Position numbers and translations under genes: made by a program. The notes beneath the pieces were generated by a model that did no database searches, was not told the origin of the DNA, and saw only the letters and a program-made list of their open reading frames with translations. Below, one piece after another: positions 8,557-17,923 of a stretch of 34,244 nucleotides of DNA. Positions within the stretch are counted from its first letter, which is position 1; each line of letters begins with the position of its first letter. This DNA comes from Kistimonas sp. bin40 (lineage in GTDB: Bacteria; Pseudomonadota; Gammaproteobacteria; Pseudomonadales; Endozoicomonadaceae): assembly GCA_002238585.1 (NCBI GenBank), contig MPMQ01000033.1, positions 1 through 34,244 of the forward strand, given 5' to 3'.

Positions 8557-9606
8557 ATGAACCACAAACAAGGTCCACTCAGCTACAGTGATGCCGGTGT
8601 TGACATAGACGCGGGCAACGCCCTCGTACAGCGTATCAAGCCCCTCGCCCGGCGCACCCACAGACCCGAGGTCCTGGCAGGTCCCGGAGGATTCGGTGCC
8701 CTGTGTCAGATTCCCCCCGGCTACACACAACCCCTCCTGGTATCAGGTACAGACGGCGTTGGCACCAAACTCCGGCTGGCCATGGACCTCGACCGCCATG
8801 AAGGCATAGGGATTGATCTGGTCGCCATGTGCGTCAATGATCTGGTGGTCTGCGGTGCCGAACCCCTGTTCTTCCTTGACTACTACGCCACCGGCCACCT
8901 GAACCTGGAGGTTGCCACCCGCGTCGTGGACAGCATTGCCACCGGATGCAGCCTGGCAGGCTGTGCGCTGGTGGGCGGAGAAACCGCAGAAATGCCTGGC
9001 ATGTACCAGGGCGAAGACTATGACCTGGCCGGCTTTTGCGTCGGTGTGGTCGAGAAAACGGATGTCATCGATGGCCAGCGGGTACGGCCGGGTGACGCTC
9101 TCATCGCACTGGCCTCCAGTGGCGCTCATGCCAATGGCTACTCCCTGATCCGCAAGATTCTGGAAACACAAGCACCCATCACCAGCCTTGAGCTGGCCGG
9201 ATGCCCCATGGCCGATGTGCTGCTGGAACCCACCCGCATTTATGTCAAATCCGTGCGCCAACTGATCCAGCAAGGCTGGGTACATGCCCTTTGCCATATT
9301 ACAGGTGGCGGCCTGCTGGAAAATCTGCCGCGTGTACTGCCGGCTGACACCCGGGCCTTGATAGATACCACCAGCTGGGTGCGGCCGCCGCTGTTCGACT
9401 GGTTGCAACAGACCGGCCAGGTGACAGAGCGCGAAATGTTCCGGACGCTGAACATGGGCGTGGGCATGGTGGCAGCGGTTCCCCAACAGCAAGCGCAGAA
9501 TGCCCTGGACTGCCTGCACGAACTGGGCGAACAGGCCTGGCAACTGGGCACAGTAGCACCGGCGGCCGAGGCACAAGACGCCGTTACCCTGGAAGGCCTG
9601 CAATGA
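8557..9606 (+). CDS. purM: Phosphoribosylformylglycinamidine cyclo-ligase, AIR synthetase (349 aa)
   Basis: The enzyme makes aminoimidazole ribonucleotide from FGAM with ATP in de novo purine synthesis, in the cytoplasm. Family signatures are in order: [14 protein letters not shown] near 50, [17 protein letters not shown] near 66, [21 protein letters not shown] near 95-115, [12 protein letters not shown] near 143, [14 protein letters not shown] near 190, and [16 protein letters not shown] near 245. The length matches the family (~345-350). The ATG at 8557 was chosen because [21 protein letters not shown] is the usual family start; its ribosome site is weak. The stop overlaps the purN start (ATGA at 9603-9606), so the two are translationally coupled. 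Confidence 0.98.
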   Translation: MNHKQGPLSYSDAGVDIDAGNALVQRIKPLARRTHRPEVLAGPGGFGALCQIPPGYTQPLLVSGTDGVGTKLRLAMDLDRHEGIGIDLVAMCVNDLVVCGAEPLFFLDYYATGHLNLEVATRVVDSIATGCSLAGCALVGGETAEMPGMYQGEDYDLAGFCVGVVEKTDVIDGQRVRPGDALIALASSGAHANGYSLIRKILETQAPITSLELAGCPMADVLLEPTRIYVKSVRQLIQQGWVHALCHITGGGLLENLPRVLPADTRALIDTTSWVRPPLFDWLQQTGQVTEREMFRTLNMGVGMVAAVPQQQAQNALDCLHELGEQAWQLGTVAPAAEAQDAVTLEGLQ

Positions 9607-10286
9607 CAGCAACGCGCCCCCCTGCCGCTGTGGTGGTTCTGATCTCTGGCAACGGCAGCAATCTGCAGGCCCTCATAGACAGCCAGCAGCCGCTGGGCAT
9701 CCGGATTGCCGCCGTCATCAGCAACTGCCCTGATGCGTTCGGCCTGCAACGTGCCAGTGAAGCCGGCATCCCGGCCCGGATACTCGATCACCGTCAATAC
9801 CCGGATCGCACCCACTTCGATACGGCTCTGACCGCCCTGATTGACGCCTATGATCCCAGCCTGGTCGTGCTGGCCGGCTTCATGCGCATACTCCTGCCGA
9901 CCACAGTGGCGCACTATCAGGGCCGCATGCTCAACATCCACCCCTCCCTGCTGCCCCGTCACAAGGGACTGCACACCCACCGACGGGTACTGGAAGCCGG
10001 TGACCGGGTACACGGTGCCACTGTGCACTTTGTCACCGCCGAGCTGGACGCCGGTGCTGCGGTTATTCAGGCACGCATTCCTGTCCGTCAGGACGACACT
10101 GAGGCCGACCTGCAAAATCGTGTGCAGGCTCAGGAACGTCTTATCTACCCGAAAGCTGTCCACTGGCATGCCAGCGGGCGACTGCAACTGAAAGGCAATA
10201 CAGCTGTGCTGGACGGCACCCCCCTTCCCCCGCAGGGTGTCACACACCAACAGGATGGAACCCGTCTCACCCTCTCCCCTGTCTGA
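9603..10286 (+). CDS. purN: Phosphoribosylglycinamide formyltransferase, GAR transformylase (227 aa)
   Basis: PurN transfers a formyl group from 10-formyl-tetrahydrofolate to glycinamide ribonucleotide in purine synthesis. Visible signatures are [16 protein letters not shown] near 10-25 (phosphate-binding loop), [12 protein letters not shown] near 88, [18 protein letters not shown] near 107-124 with the catalytic Asn and His, and [17 protein letters not shown] near 138, which carries the catalytic Asp. The folate-site order is intact. It overlaps purM by four bases. The protein is slightly longer than the ~212-residue E. coli enzyme because of a C-terminal tail. Confidence 0.98.
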   Translation: MTATRPPAAVVVLISGNGSNLQALIDSQQPLGIRIAAVISNCPDAFGLQRASEAGIPARILDHRQYPDRTHFDTALTALIDAYDPSLVVLAGFMRILLPTTVAHYQGRMLNIHPSLLPRHKGLHTHRRVLEAGDRVHGATVHFVTAELDAGAAVIQARIPVRQDDTEADLQNRVQAQERLIYPKAVHWHASGRLQLKGNTAVLDGTPLPPQGVTHQQDGTRLTLSPV

Positions 10287-10370
10287 ACCTCCTGGTCAGG
10301 TCGCGTGAACCGGAGGGGTAGTCAGGGCATCCAGACTACACGTCAAAGCTTGTATCGGAGGATATCGCCC

Positions 10371-11411
10371 ATGTACGCATCGTCTTCCCGCACCTCCTCT
10401 TTCGTTGCGACTGAATGCACAGTCAGATCCGACACCCTGGCGCCTGCTATCAGCCAGGCGCCAGCAGCCGGGCCTACCAGAATCACACTGCCTGGCCAAC
10501 CATTCCTCAGGCAACCCATGCAACTACCGCTGTCGCGCTATGCCACCCTGGCTGCGACGCCAGCAACCAGCCAGCACGCATTCCGGTTCGGCTATTCCGT
10601 CAGCCCGCTCGCCAAACGCTACCGACAGCTTGCACCCGCCCCCCAAAGCGCGACAGCCGCGCAAAGACGACTGAAGAACAAGCGGGACGCACGCTTGCGC
10701 CGACTTGGTGAAAGCGCACTGTACAAAGCCCTGGCCGCAGCCATCCCCTTTGGAACCGGGGTGCCCTTCAATCCTGCGAGGGGGGGAGTACTCGCAGCGC
10801 AAAGCAAGGCTCAAATCTTTGCCGAACTGCAGCGCCTGTCACACTACGTCCTGCCACCCGATTCAGGAAAAGAGCCGCATCAAGAAGCCTCAAAAGCAAC
10901 AACACTCGAATGCGCGCTGCTCCTGCTGCGCTTGCACAGGGAAAACGGCCGGGAACACAGGGACAAGCAACAGGGCTCACCGGATGCGACACCTCACTCT
11001 GCGGCCCCGACCAGGGCCGACCGGAACACCGACGCCCGCGCCCTGTGGGAACGCACTGTCTCTGAATTCCAGCATCACCTTGGCACCGCCGCGCAGATCT
11101 GCGCGAAGCCAGCAGACCTCCCCTGCAACCACCAGACACTATCGGACCAGGAAACGGCACCGGCCCTGCGTAGCCCGTCCCCCGGCATCCTCAGGGAGGC
11201 CACTTCAGAGACAATCCGGGAAGGCATGCTGGAAATCATCAGCATATTTGCAGAAAGAAACGGTGTCCTGCCGGACTGCCCACTCAATCAGGATTCCTTG
11301 CTGGAACACTATCTGCAACTTGATGACAGCTGCCAGCAGCAAATGATCGATATCCTCAGAGACATGTATCCTGCTCCCTCAGCTGCGGCCAGATGCCGGG
11401 CCCGGTTCTGA
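10371..11411 (+). CDS. bHLH-like protein, small paralogue (346 aa)
   Basis: No named family is recognised. The ATG at 10371 follows GGAGG at 9-base spacing. The first ~95 residues are Ser/Thr/Ala/Pro-rich and disordered in character. A basic stretch leading into a helix (KNKRDARLRRLGESALYKAL, then AAAIPF) covers ~102-125. It is followed by FGTGVPFNPARGG and a helix (IFAELQRLSHYVL). A second amphipathic helix (KATTLECALLLLRLHREN) lies at ~174-191. This order resembles a basic helix-loop-helix DNA-binding/dimerisation domain with a long loop. A C-terminal all-helical domain (~283-333, MLEIISIFAERNG to ILRDMYP) matches the next gene (EIRKIFEQRG to QQEMYP). The gene follows purN by 84 bp but has its own leader. 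Function is unknown; a nuclear-targeted effector is conjecture. Confidence 0.78.
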   Translation: MYASSSRTSSFVATECTVRSDTLAPAISQAPAAGPTRITLPGQPFLRQPMQLPLSRYATLAATPATSQHAFRFGYSVSPLAKRYRQLAPAPQSATAAQRRLKNKRDARLRRLGESALYKALAAAIPFGTGVPFNPARGGVLAAQSKAQIFAELQRLSHYVLPPDSGKEPHQEASKATTLECALLLLRLHRENGREHRDKQQGSPDATPHSAAPTRADRNTDARALWERTVSEFQHHLGTAAQICAKPADLPCNHQTLSDQETAPALRSPSPGILREATSETIREGMLEIISIFAERNGVLPDCPLNQDSLLEHYLQLDDSCQQQMIDILRDMYPAPSAAARCRARF

Positions 11412-11775
11412 AGGGGCAGACTCAAGCGTTCATAAGCAAGAACTGTCCCGCCAACAGGATCTGCCTCGTGCGCGGCAAAGGGAAACAGACCGCAACACAG
11501 ATGCGGTTGCGCGCCTCCTGAGCTGACTGCCAGAGCCGCACCAACAAGGTTGTCAGGAGAATAGCTGCCAGACACCGCACAGTTGTGTTGGCGATGGAGA
11601 ACCTGTCTGCCGGCCGCTTGCCCGGGACATCTGTCGCCGCAGGTAGTGTCTGTACATAGCTGTCGCCGCAGAGCCTGACTCACCCCCTCCTGCTTTGGTC
11701 TACTTTCTGCCACCCGGGCCCCTCGCGTAGCCTGAGACTTGTCAAAGCCGCATCCGCGCTGAAAGGAGAGCCCCT
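11412..11775. other. Spacer between the bHLH-like paralogues, no gene seen
   Basis: No frame here has convincing protein features. Two copies of CTGTCGCCGCAG occur about 30 bases apart near 11630 and 11660. The right end holds the AAAGGAGA ribosome site of the next gene and presumably its promoter. Confidence 0.5.
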
Positions 11776-13647
11776 ATGAACTTTTCATTCCCCGATTTCC
11801 CCTTTTGGTCAGCAACACTGCCCAGCCCGCAGCCTCCGGCTATTCCCATGCAACAACCCACTCTGCACGGTCGCCTTGTTCAAACTGCGAATCCGAAACC
11901 TGCCTTGAGCGCAAGATCAGGTACCCATGAGGAGTTCTGCCCAGTGGTGACAGCACTGACGAGCAACGCAAGCATCACGCAGCAGCCACAGCCACAGCCA
12001 CAGCCACAGCCACAGCCACAGCCACGGCACACAAGCAACGCAGTACGAAAAAAGCAAGACACCCGCTCACAGGAGAAAAAAGAAGAGGACGCAAAAAGAA
12101 AGCACAGAGCCACAGTCCAGAAGAGATACCAAGCTACGGATGAAATACTTCGGTCACTGGCGCCCCTGCTTCCTTTCGGTGACCACGTCCCCGCTGGCAG
12201 CCCCCGTGGTGGCTTACCCAAAAAGCGCTCTGCGAAAAAATTGGCAAACCAAATCCCGAGTAACGAGCCAGTCAGCCAACAAGCCGACGGCAGTGAGCAG
12301 GCTAATGACTCTCCGTTGCTGCTGTCGACGCGAGAAAAACTGAAGAAACTGTCACGCTTCACAATAAAAAGACAGAAAGGCCAGAACCCGCACGAATTGA
12401 TTCCCAACGTAAAACTTATGAAATGCGCTGCTCTTTATTTACGTTTGGTCAAGCATTTTTCACCCCCGCCCAGTCAACATGCAAGCCTGGCCAACAGAGA
12501 AAGCCGTGACGCTTTCTTGTCCAGTCCTGCACACCGACGCGAGGCCGCACGACAGGCCGACCAGGAATTCAGAAACTGCCTCGGCGGAGGCGGAACCCCA
12601 AAGGTGCCAGAGTCGCCATCTCATGCCGCAGAAAACGCGGAAGACATCCAGGAAATTCGCAAAATCTTTGAACAAAGAGGGCTCAACCTGCCTGGCTGCT
12701 CACTCACCAGGGCTGAGCTGATCGCTCTTTGCAGTCGATTGGACGCCGATGCGCGACCGACAATGGTAAGCATGCAGCAGGAGATGTACCCAGATCGCGA
12801 ACAAAGGCTCAGGCAACAGCTGCTCGAAGCCATCAAGCTGGCAACATGGGAAGCACGTCAAACCCCAGCCGCTCAGCGGACAGAGCGCAGCAAAGATGGG
12901 GGGCAGGCATTTGAGGCAAGCCTCCCGCAGACAAGGGAAGAGCGCAGCGACGAGCACCCCCGGACGACTGTCGGGCGGGCAATACTGAACCTTGAAACAG
13001 AAAACAGTACCAGGATCTTTCAGATGGCTATCAAACCGTTCACACGCAAAGCCAACCCAACCACGCCCGCCCAGAACCCTGATCTGGCATTTGAGAACCA
13101 CCTCTGGCAAGCCATGGAAAAACCCACCGATGAAGAAACCCGGGTGGCTATCGAGCAGCTGATACGCGAAGCATGCCAAGCCACACCAGCCCAGGACACG
13201 GACAACAACGACGACTGGGAGACAAGACTGGAGCAGGGTCTCTGGCAGGCCATGCAAGAGGCCTCCACCGAAGAAACCCGGCAGGCCCTCGCGCAAACAC
13301 TGGCACTCACACCAGCCGGGCACACGCCCCGGAGCTGGCTGCCACAACATGCCGCTGTCACAGAAATGCACGATGAAGAAGCAATGGATTACGTCTCAGC
13401 AATGCTCTGCACCCCAGCAGCACCTGACGCTCATGCAATGGCTATCGACCACACTCCTGCCATGCTTGACCCTGCCATATTCGACCTTGCCATGTTCGAC
13501 TCTGCCATGTTCGACTCTTCAATGTTTGACGCCCCAGGCGCACCAGAACTGCCTGATGCCAGAAAAGCCTGCGGTAACGAATACGCAGCTGAAGATCAGC
13601 TCGAGATGGAGATGGATGAGGTGCAACGGATCCTGATGCAATTCTAG
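11776..13647 (+). CDS. bHLH-like protein with Gln-Pro tract and acidic Phe-Asp repeat tail (623 aa)
   Basis: Paralogue of the preceding gene; no named family recognised. The start has AAAGGAGA 6-7 bases upstream. Layout: disordered N-terminus; a (Gln-Pro) tract at ~69-84; a Lys/Arg/Glu-rich basic segment then helix at ~106-134 (KRKHRATVQKRY...LRSLAPLLP); FGDHVPAGSPRGG; a long linker with a helix (REKLKKLSRFTIK); and a second helix at ~211-228 (NVKLMKCAALYLRLVKHF). Spacing of His, Arg, Leu and Pro in helix 1 and of Leu-x-x-x-Ala-x-x-Tyr in helix 2 fits the bHLH pattern of Myc/SREBP-type factors. A shared helical domain follows at ~288-342, then two copies of a ~50-residue repeat (LWQAM...TEETR) at ~437-518. 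Near 560-590 is the acidic/hydrophobic tract AIFDLAMFDSAMFDSSMFDA. Function is unknown. Confidence 0.8.
   Translation: MNFSFPDFPFWSATLPSPQPPAIPMQQPTLHGRLVQTANPKPALSARSGTHEEFCPVVTALTSNASITQQPQPQPQPQPQPQPRHTSNAVRKKQDTRSQEKKEEDAKRKHRATVQKRYQATDEILRSLAPLLPFGDHVPAGSPRGGLPKKRSAKKLANQIPSNEPVSQQADGSEQANDSPLLLSTREKLKKLSRFTIKRQKGQNPHELIPNVKLMKCAALYLRLVKHFSPPPSQHASLANRESRDAFLSSPAHRREAARQADQEFRNCLGGGGTPKVPESPSHAAENAEDIQEIRKIFEQRGLNLPGCSLTRAELIALCSRLDADARPTMVSMQQEMYPDREQRLRQQLLEAIKLATWEARQTPAAQRTERSKDGGQAFEASLPQTREERSDEHPRTTVGRAILNLETENSTRIFQMAIKPFTRKANPTTPAQNPDLAFENHLWQAMEKPTDEETRVAIEQLIREACQATPAQDTDNNDDWETRLEQGLWQAMQEASTEETRQALAQTLALTPAGHTPRSWLPQHAAVTEMHDEEAMDYVSAMLCTPAAPDAHAMAIDHTPAMLDPAIFDLAMFDSAMFDSSMFDAPGAPELPDARKACGNEYAAEDQLEMEMDEVQRILMQF
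11983..12024. repeat. 6-bp tandem repeat CAGCCA, 7 copies (Gln-Pro tract)
   Basis: Seven perfect copies of CAGCCA encode alternating Gln-Pro in the 623-residue bHLH-like protein. The perfect copies suggest a length-variable linker that stays in frame. Confidence 0.95.
13456..13530. repeat. 15-bp coding tandem repeat, 5 copies (acidic Phe-Asp motif)
   Basis: Five 15-base units of the type TCTGCCATGTTCGAC encode (P/S/L)-A-M-(L/F/I)-(D) pentapeptides. They give a run in which a hydrophobic pair is followed by Asp every five residues. Copies differ by a few substitutions, mostly keeping the Met/Ile-Phe-Asp core. Confidence 0.93.
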
Positions 13648-13726
13648 TCAGAAGGGGGCTCCGGGGACCATCGCAAGCCCCGTAGCACCGCCTTCCAGCA
13701 GCGGCCTGGGGGCCCTTGCGCCGATT

Positions 13727-16700
13727 TCAGGGCAAAGGCACCAGGTCTTTCGTACCCGCTTTAACATCCCCCCCGGCCTGAGGGGCGATGTTTTGCCCAG
13801 ACTGGGGCAACAGCGTCCCAAGCCGCTCGGTCACCAGCGCCGCCAGCGCCAACTTGAAGGGGTTCGGCGCCACCTGCTTCACATAGTGCTTCAACGTAGC
13901 CTCCAGCGCAGCCTCCATGCCCGGAAAAAACAACAGGCTGCCCCGGTGAGACAAGAGGCTATCCAACCTTGCTGGAATAAAAACCAGGGTTCTGTCCATC
14001 TCACCCTGCCAGGCACGCGCCAACAGGGTCAGTTGCTCGTCACTGGTGTGACGGTCGACCAGATAACGGTGGACACCCGCTCGCATGGCGTCCAGCAAGC
14101 GCCGCCAGTAAGGGGGAGCACCATCACCACCACCAGCGCCGGCAGTGCCGGGTGCTGTACCCGCCCCGGCCTCAAGGCGACAGAAGGCCGGATGCTCCAG
14201 CAACAGCTGACAAAACAGCTCATCAACCGGCAATTTTAGCCAATCAAGCACCAGCAACAGGGCCCGTTCCGCCGGCGTCATAGGTTGCTCGATCCACGCC
14301 ATCAACACCGCCCATACATCAATCTGTTCTCCACCAGCCTGCCGAGCCTCCCAGCCTTGCAGCGCCTGCACCAGTGCTTCCAGCGCCCGCTCTCGCTCCC
14401 GCATACCAGACAACATCTGCAAACGCGGCTCCAGCAAGCGCCATGTCGCCGTTTCCATAAGGCAAGGAAACGACAGCAGACGATCCATCAGATCCGCCGT
14501 GCGGCGGCAGGAACGAAACCCCAGTTTCAGCAAGGATGCCGGCAAGGTCACCCGCTCGAAGTCCAGAGCATCGGCCTCCTTCACCATGCGTTCATAGGCT
14601 GGCGGACAACCTGGCGCACATCGGTCAGCGTCCTCGATATACCAATGCGCCTGCTGCAACCGGGGGTGCAGAGCCTGCACCAGGGGAACATTCACCCGTC
14701 CCGAAGAGAAGAAACTCTGCGCATAAACGAGAGTCTGCTGGTGCCCTGCCTCCGGTTCCGGCAGCATCTGCAGCTGCTGCGCTATAAGCTTGTGAATGGC
14801 GAGATCGGCACAGGTTCCCGTTATCGGCAGCCACAGGCTGCAGGTCACCGAAGGGTCGGTACCACACAGAAACCCGAGAGCACGGGTGCGCATACTGCAG
14901 CCCCGGGTATAGAGCACGCGGACTTTGTCAGCCCCCTCCGGACGCCTGGGCGCCAGCCTGTCGATGGTGTACCTGTACGAGCAGCACAGCTGGTCGGCGT
15001 CCGGACACAGCCCCCGGCGCACAAAGCGCACAGGTCCGCCACAGCAGGTATAGGAATAAAAAGCCGGCCAGGATTGACGCAGCACGCACAACCTGTGTAT
15101 GGCCTGGGCTCTGTCGAAACTGGCTTGCAGATCGGCTTCAGGACGGCACAACAGCAAATGGTAAAAGGGTCTGAACAAGGTCCAGCAACTGGATGCCAGA
15201 TCCGTGGCACTCACCAGCGCCGCCGCTCCCCGATGTAAAAAACGCTCACGGACATAGTGTGGATGGCAAGAGAAAACGCCCGTGGCGCAGACATTGAGAA
15301 CCACCAGGGCCGAACCTGTCTGCGTAACCATATCAAGAGGAATCGCATCAGGCCCCAGCCCGTCGCCACCGGGTCTTTCCTGATTCTCAGCCGGCAGTGA
15401 CTCACCCGTGAGTTTCAGCCCCTGAACACAACCTTTGCCTGCCATATGAAAGATACCCGGCAACTCAAGGGACGCCATCAACTGGTGACGATCAGCCGGC
15501 GGCTGGGGCTCGCGCCGCTCGGATAGCCGATGAAACGGGACCACCAACTCTTCCTGCATCCAGGTCAGTTCGCACTGCATATCAGCGGCGACAGCAGGAG
15601 ACTCATCTTTTGGCACGGCCAGCGGAAAGAACAACCGGGGCAATGCCTCCCGCGCGTCAACCACACGAACAGGGGCCGCTATCTGTGCAGCCACAGGGGC
15701 CATGCGCAGCGGACACAGATCTGACAATCTGGCACCCGTGATCAGCGGCTCCCCCACTGGCAGCAAAGGAAGATGCTCCCAGGGGATCAAAGCACTACTG
15801 TAATCGCCACTGACCACCAATTCCCTGCCTCCCTCACCGGAACCTGCAGGAAAGACGCAGTCCTGCACCGCAGACAACACCGGTTCCAGCACAGCAGCCA
15901 GGGGTTCTATAAGCCAGGCGGCCACCAGAGGTTCCTGTTTTTCACAATGGTCTGGTGCGGCGGCATGCAGGTAGCGGCGAAAAGCAGCCTGCTGTCGCCA
16001 CGTCTGAAAACAGGACTCCATGGCCTCAAGGCAGACTTGCCGCTGGGAAGATGCATGAAAAAACCAGATGGCCTGACAGGCGACCTGCTCCTCATCACAA
16101 CAACTGCGAAAGGAAAAAGGTGCCGTTCTGACGCCTATCATGTTTTCCTGCAAAAAATACAGATACTCAACAAAACGCAAGCCAGGCGCCGCCCGTGTAC
16201 CCAACCAGCTGACAGGGAAGGAGAGCTCAAACAGCTTTCCCGCCACGCCTTGCGGCCCCTTATGCCAGAGCCAGCACAAAGCGCCACTGTCATCCGAACT
16301 CAAATGCATTCGCACAGTGCCCGGGGGCGTATCAGAAACCCGCTGCCCCACCTCCGGATCATTGATCGCCAGCGACAGCGCGAACGGGTGCGGGGCACTG
16401 GTCTGAGAGCGCGCCAGGGCCAGATACCAACGGCTCAGATGATGACGCAACCCGCGGCTACTCAGGCTCCAACAGGCCTGGAACAGCTGACCACCCCCGG
16501 CCTCCTTGTCCAGCAGATCCAGGTCTTGCACAACAGCCAACAAGTGTGCGAGCAGAGCCGAACTGTCGTAGGTCACGGCTGTTCCAGCAGGCAATACTGC
16601 GTCCGGCGCCTCCGCCACGCGGGTCTCACCGTTTTCTGAACAAAAAAACTGCTTGCGCTGTTCAGAATCCGGCAACGCGCGTTCAGCCAGGCCCCTTTCA

Positions 16701-17593
16701 CTCTTTACATCATGCTTTACCCGTGTGGGCAGGCTTGCGGCTGCGTCTGACAGCTTGTCAGGCACGACAGTCCCCACCGGTCTGGCACCCTGCTCTGCGC
16801 AGGCAGCTCCCTCCGGTGGCTCACGCCGCCGGCTGGCGTGATAACCAGAACCCAGAAGCGCATCAACCTTCTCCACCAGCCCAGACTGCAAAAAAAGCTG
16901 CTGGGCCGAACGCAAAGACAGGATGCCATAGCTGGCATCGCGTGCGTCATCTGCCAGTTCGTTCCACGCCCACCGTTCCCGGCCCTCAACAACGGGTCGG
17001 CCATAGGCCGCCTGAGTTCCACCACCAGCACAGACCGGTGCCGAACAAGAAAGAAAACCCGGCAAATGCGCCATCTCGGCACAGTGCAGGCTGAGGGTTT
17101 GTACACTGTGAAAAATCATCCGATACAGCAAGGCACTCCAGTCAGCCGGACTGATGCACTCCTGCCGAGGCTTCGATGCCCGCCGCTGCCGGGAAGACGA
17201 TGACGCCCGGGCCTCCAGAACGGCTATTATGCCCATCAATCTCTTGTGGGCCGTCATCAGCTGTTCAAGATTCGAATCAGGATCGGCCAGCAACCGGAAC
17301 AGGCTGCGAGATTCTGCAACGCCTGCTACCGCCAGCGCAGACAAAGAAAAGCAAGAATAATCCGGCGGAGCATACAGAAGGCACGCCGGAAGCAACCTCG
17401 GGTGAACGAAACGAGGCCGGCCCTGTGGCGAAAGAGGAGAGCTGAGCCGGTACTCATCGAGCTGCCTCTGTCGGCAGCAGTCTCCGTCGGCCGTTGCCAA
17501 CAGAGCCAGCAAGGGTGCTGCGACTTTACGCTCATGCCCCTGGGGACAGGAAACACTGGACCGGTCAGCAGTCGAAATCGAAACTGGACGCAC
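13727..17593 (-). CDS. CHAT-domain (caspase/separase-fold) large protein, possible pseudo-protease (1288 aa)
   Basis: CHAT proteins are clan CD peptidase relatives that usually sit next to TPR or STAND modules. The GTG at 17593 is chosen for its excellent GGGAGGAG site; the frame stays open to about 17761. The CHAT core runs ~600-830: LIPWEHLPLLP (~604), a strand-helix region, IFHMAGKG (~714-721), and VVLNVCATGVF (~765-775) with Cys769 at the nucleophile position, then FLHRGAAALVSATD. In the family the motif is normally HxxxHG; here it reads HMAGKG, so Lys replaces the catalytic His. The flanks (1-590, 890-1288) match nothing I recognise. At ~896-990, VRVLYTRGC...LPITGTCADLAIHK and HWYIEDAD might be a decayed STAND/NB-ARC-like NTPase. 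It diverges from two small secreted-protein genes. Confidence 0.75.
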   Translation of the reverse strand: MRPVSISTADRSSVSCPQGHERKVAAPLLALLATADGDCCRQRQLDEYRLSSPLSPQGRPRFVHPRLLPACLLYAPPDYSCFSLSALAVAGVAESRSLFRLLADPDSNLEQLMTAHKRLMGIIAVLEARASSSSRQRRASKPRQECISPADWSALLYRMIFHSVQTLSLHCAEMAHLPGFLSCSAPVCAGGGTQAAYGRPVVEGRERWAWNELADDARDASYGILSLRSAQQLFLQSGLVEKVDALLGSGYHASRRREPPEGAACAEQGARPVGTVVPDKLSDAAASLPTRVKHDVKSERGLAERALPDSEQRKQFFCSENGETRVAEAPDAVLPAGTAVTYDSSALLAHLLAVVQDLDLLDKEAGGGQLFQACWSLSSRGLRHHLSRWYLALARSQTSAPHPFALSLAINDPEVGQRVSDTPPGTVRMHLSSDDSGALCWLWHKGPQGVAGKLFELSFPVSWLGTRAAPGLRFVEYLYFLQENMIGVRTAPFSFRSCCDEEQVACQAIWFFHASSQRQVCLEAMESCFQTWRQQAAFRRYLHAAAPDHCEKQEPLVAAWLIEPLAAVLEPVLSAVQDCVFPAGSGEGGRELVVSGDYSSALIPWEHLPLLPVGEPLITGARLSDLCPLRMAPVAAQIAAPVRVVDAREALPRLFFPLAVPKDESPAVAADMQCELTWMQEELVVPFHRLSERREPQPPADRHQLMASLELPGIFHMAGKGCVQGLKLTGESLPAENQERPGGDGLGPDAIPLDMVTQTGSALVVLNVCATGVFSCHPHYVRERFLHRGAAALVSATDLASSCWTLFRPFYHLLLCRPEADLQASFDRAQAIHRLCVLRQSWPAFYSYTCCGGPVRFVRRGLCPDADQLCCSYRYTIDRLAPRRPEGADKVRVLYTRGCSMRTRALGFLCGTDPSVTCSLWLPITGTCADLAIHKLIAQQLQMLPEPEAGHQQTLVYAQSFFSSGRVNVPLVQALHPRLQQAHWYIEDADRCAPGCPPAYERMVKEADALDFERVTLPASLLKLGFRSCRRTADLMDRLLSFPCLMETATWRLLEPRLQMLSGMRERERALEALVQALQGWEARQAGGEQIDVWAVLMAWIEQPMTPAERALLLVLDWLKLPVDELFCQLLLEHPAFCRLEAGAGTAPGTAGAGGGDGAPPYWRRLLDAMRAGVHRYLVDRHTSDEQLTLLARAWQGEMDRTLVFIPARLDSLLSHRGSLLFFPGMEAALEATLKHYVKQVAPNPFKLALAALVTERLGTLLPQSGQNIAPQAGGDVKAGTKDLVPLP

Positions 17594-17923
17594 AAAATAC
17601 TCCTCCCTGTGCAAAAGAAACAAGGCATGGCAAAGCCTTTCCCGAAACGCTGTTGTCAACCAGGTACCGTATTCAGAGCAACTCCTTGCCAGTACTCTTT
17701 TGCTAAGACAACAGGAAAGACCGAGAGTTCCTGACAGCCCCTGCACCAGCCCGAAAGGCACTGGCTTGCAAGGTCAGAAAACGAAAAATACAGGTCAGAG
17801 TCAGACAGTACGCCACCACCTGTGCAGAATCGGGGCTGGCATCGACAACTTGTCAGAATTCTGAACGCGAAAGTTCGAAAATGTCCCTATGCTTTTAGTG
17901 TTGTAACTTCAGAGGAATATGGA
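17594..17923. promoter_or_regulatory. Divergent promoter region, CHAT gene / secreted-protein gene
   Basis: The gap between the GTG of the CHAT gene and the ATG at 17924 must carry promoters for both directions. I could not assign -35/-10 boxes with confidence. Both ribosome sites are visible: GGGAGGAG on the minus strand near 17600 and AGAGGAA on the plus strand near 17911. Confidence 0.4.
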
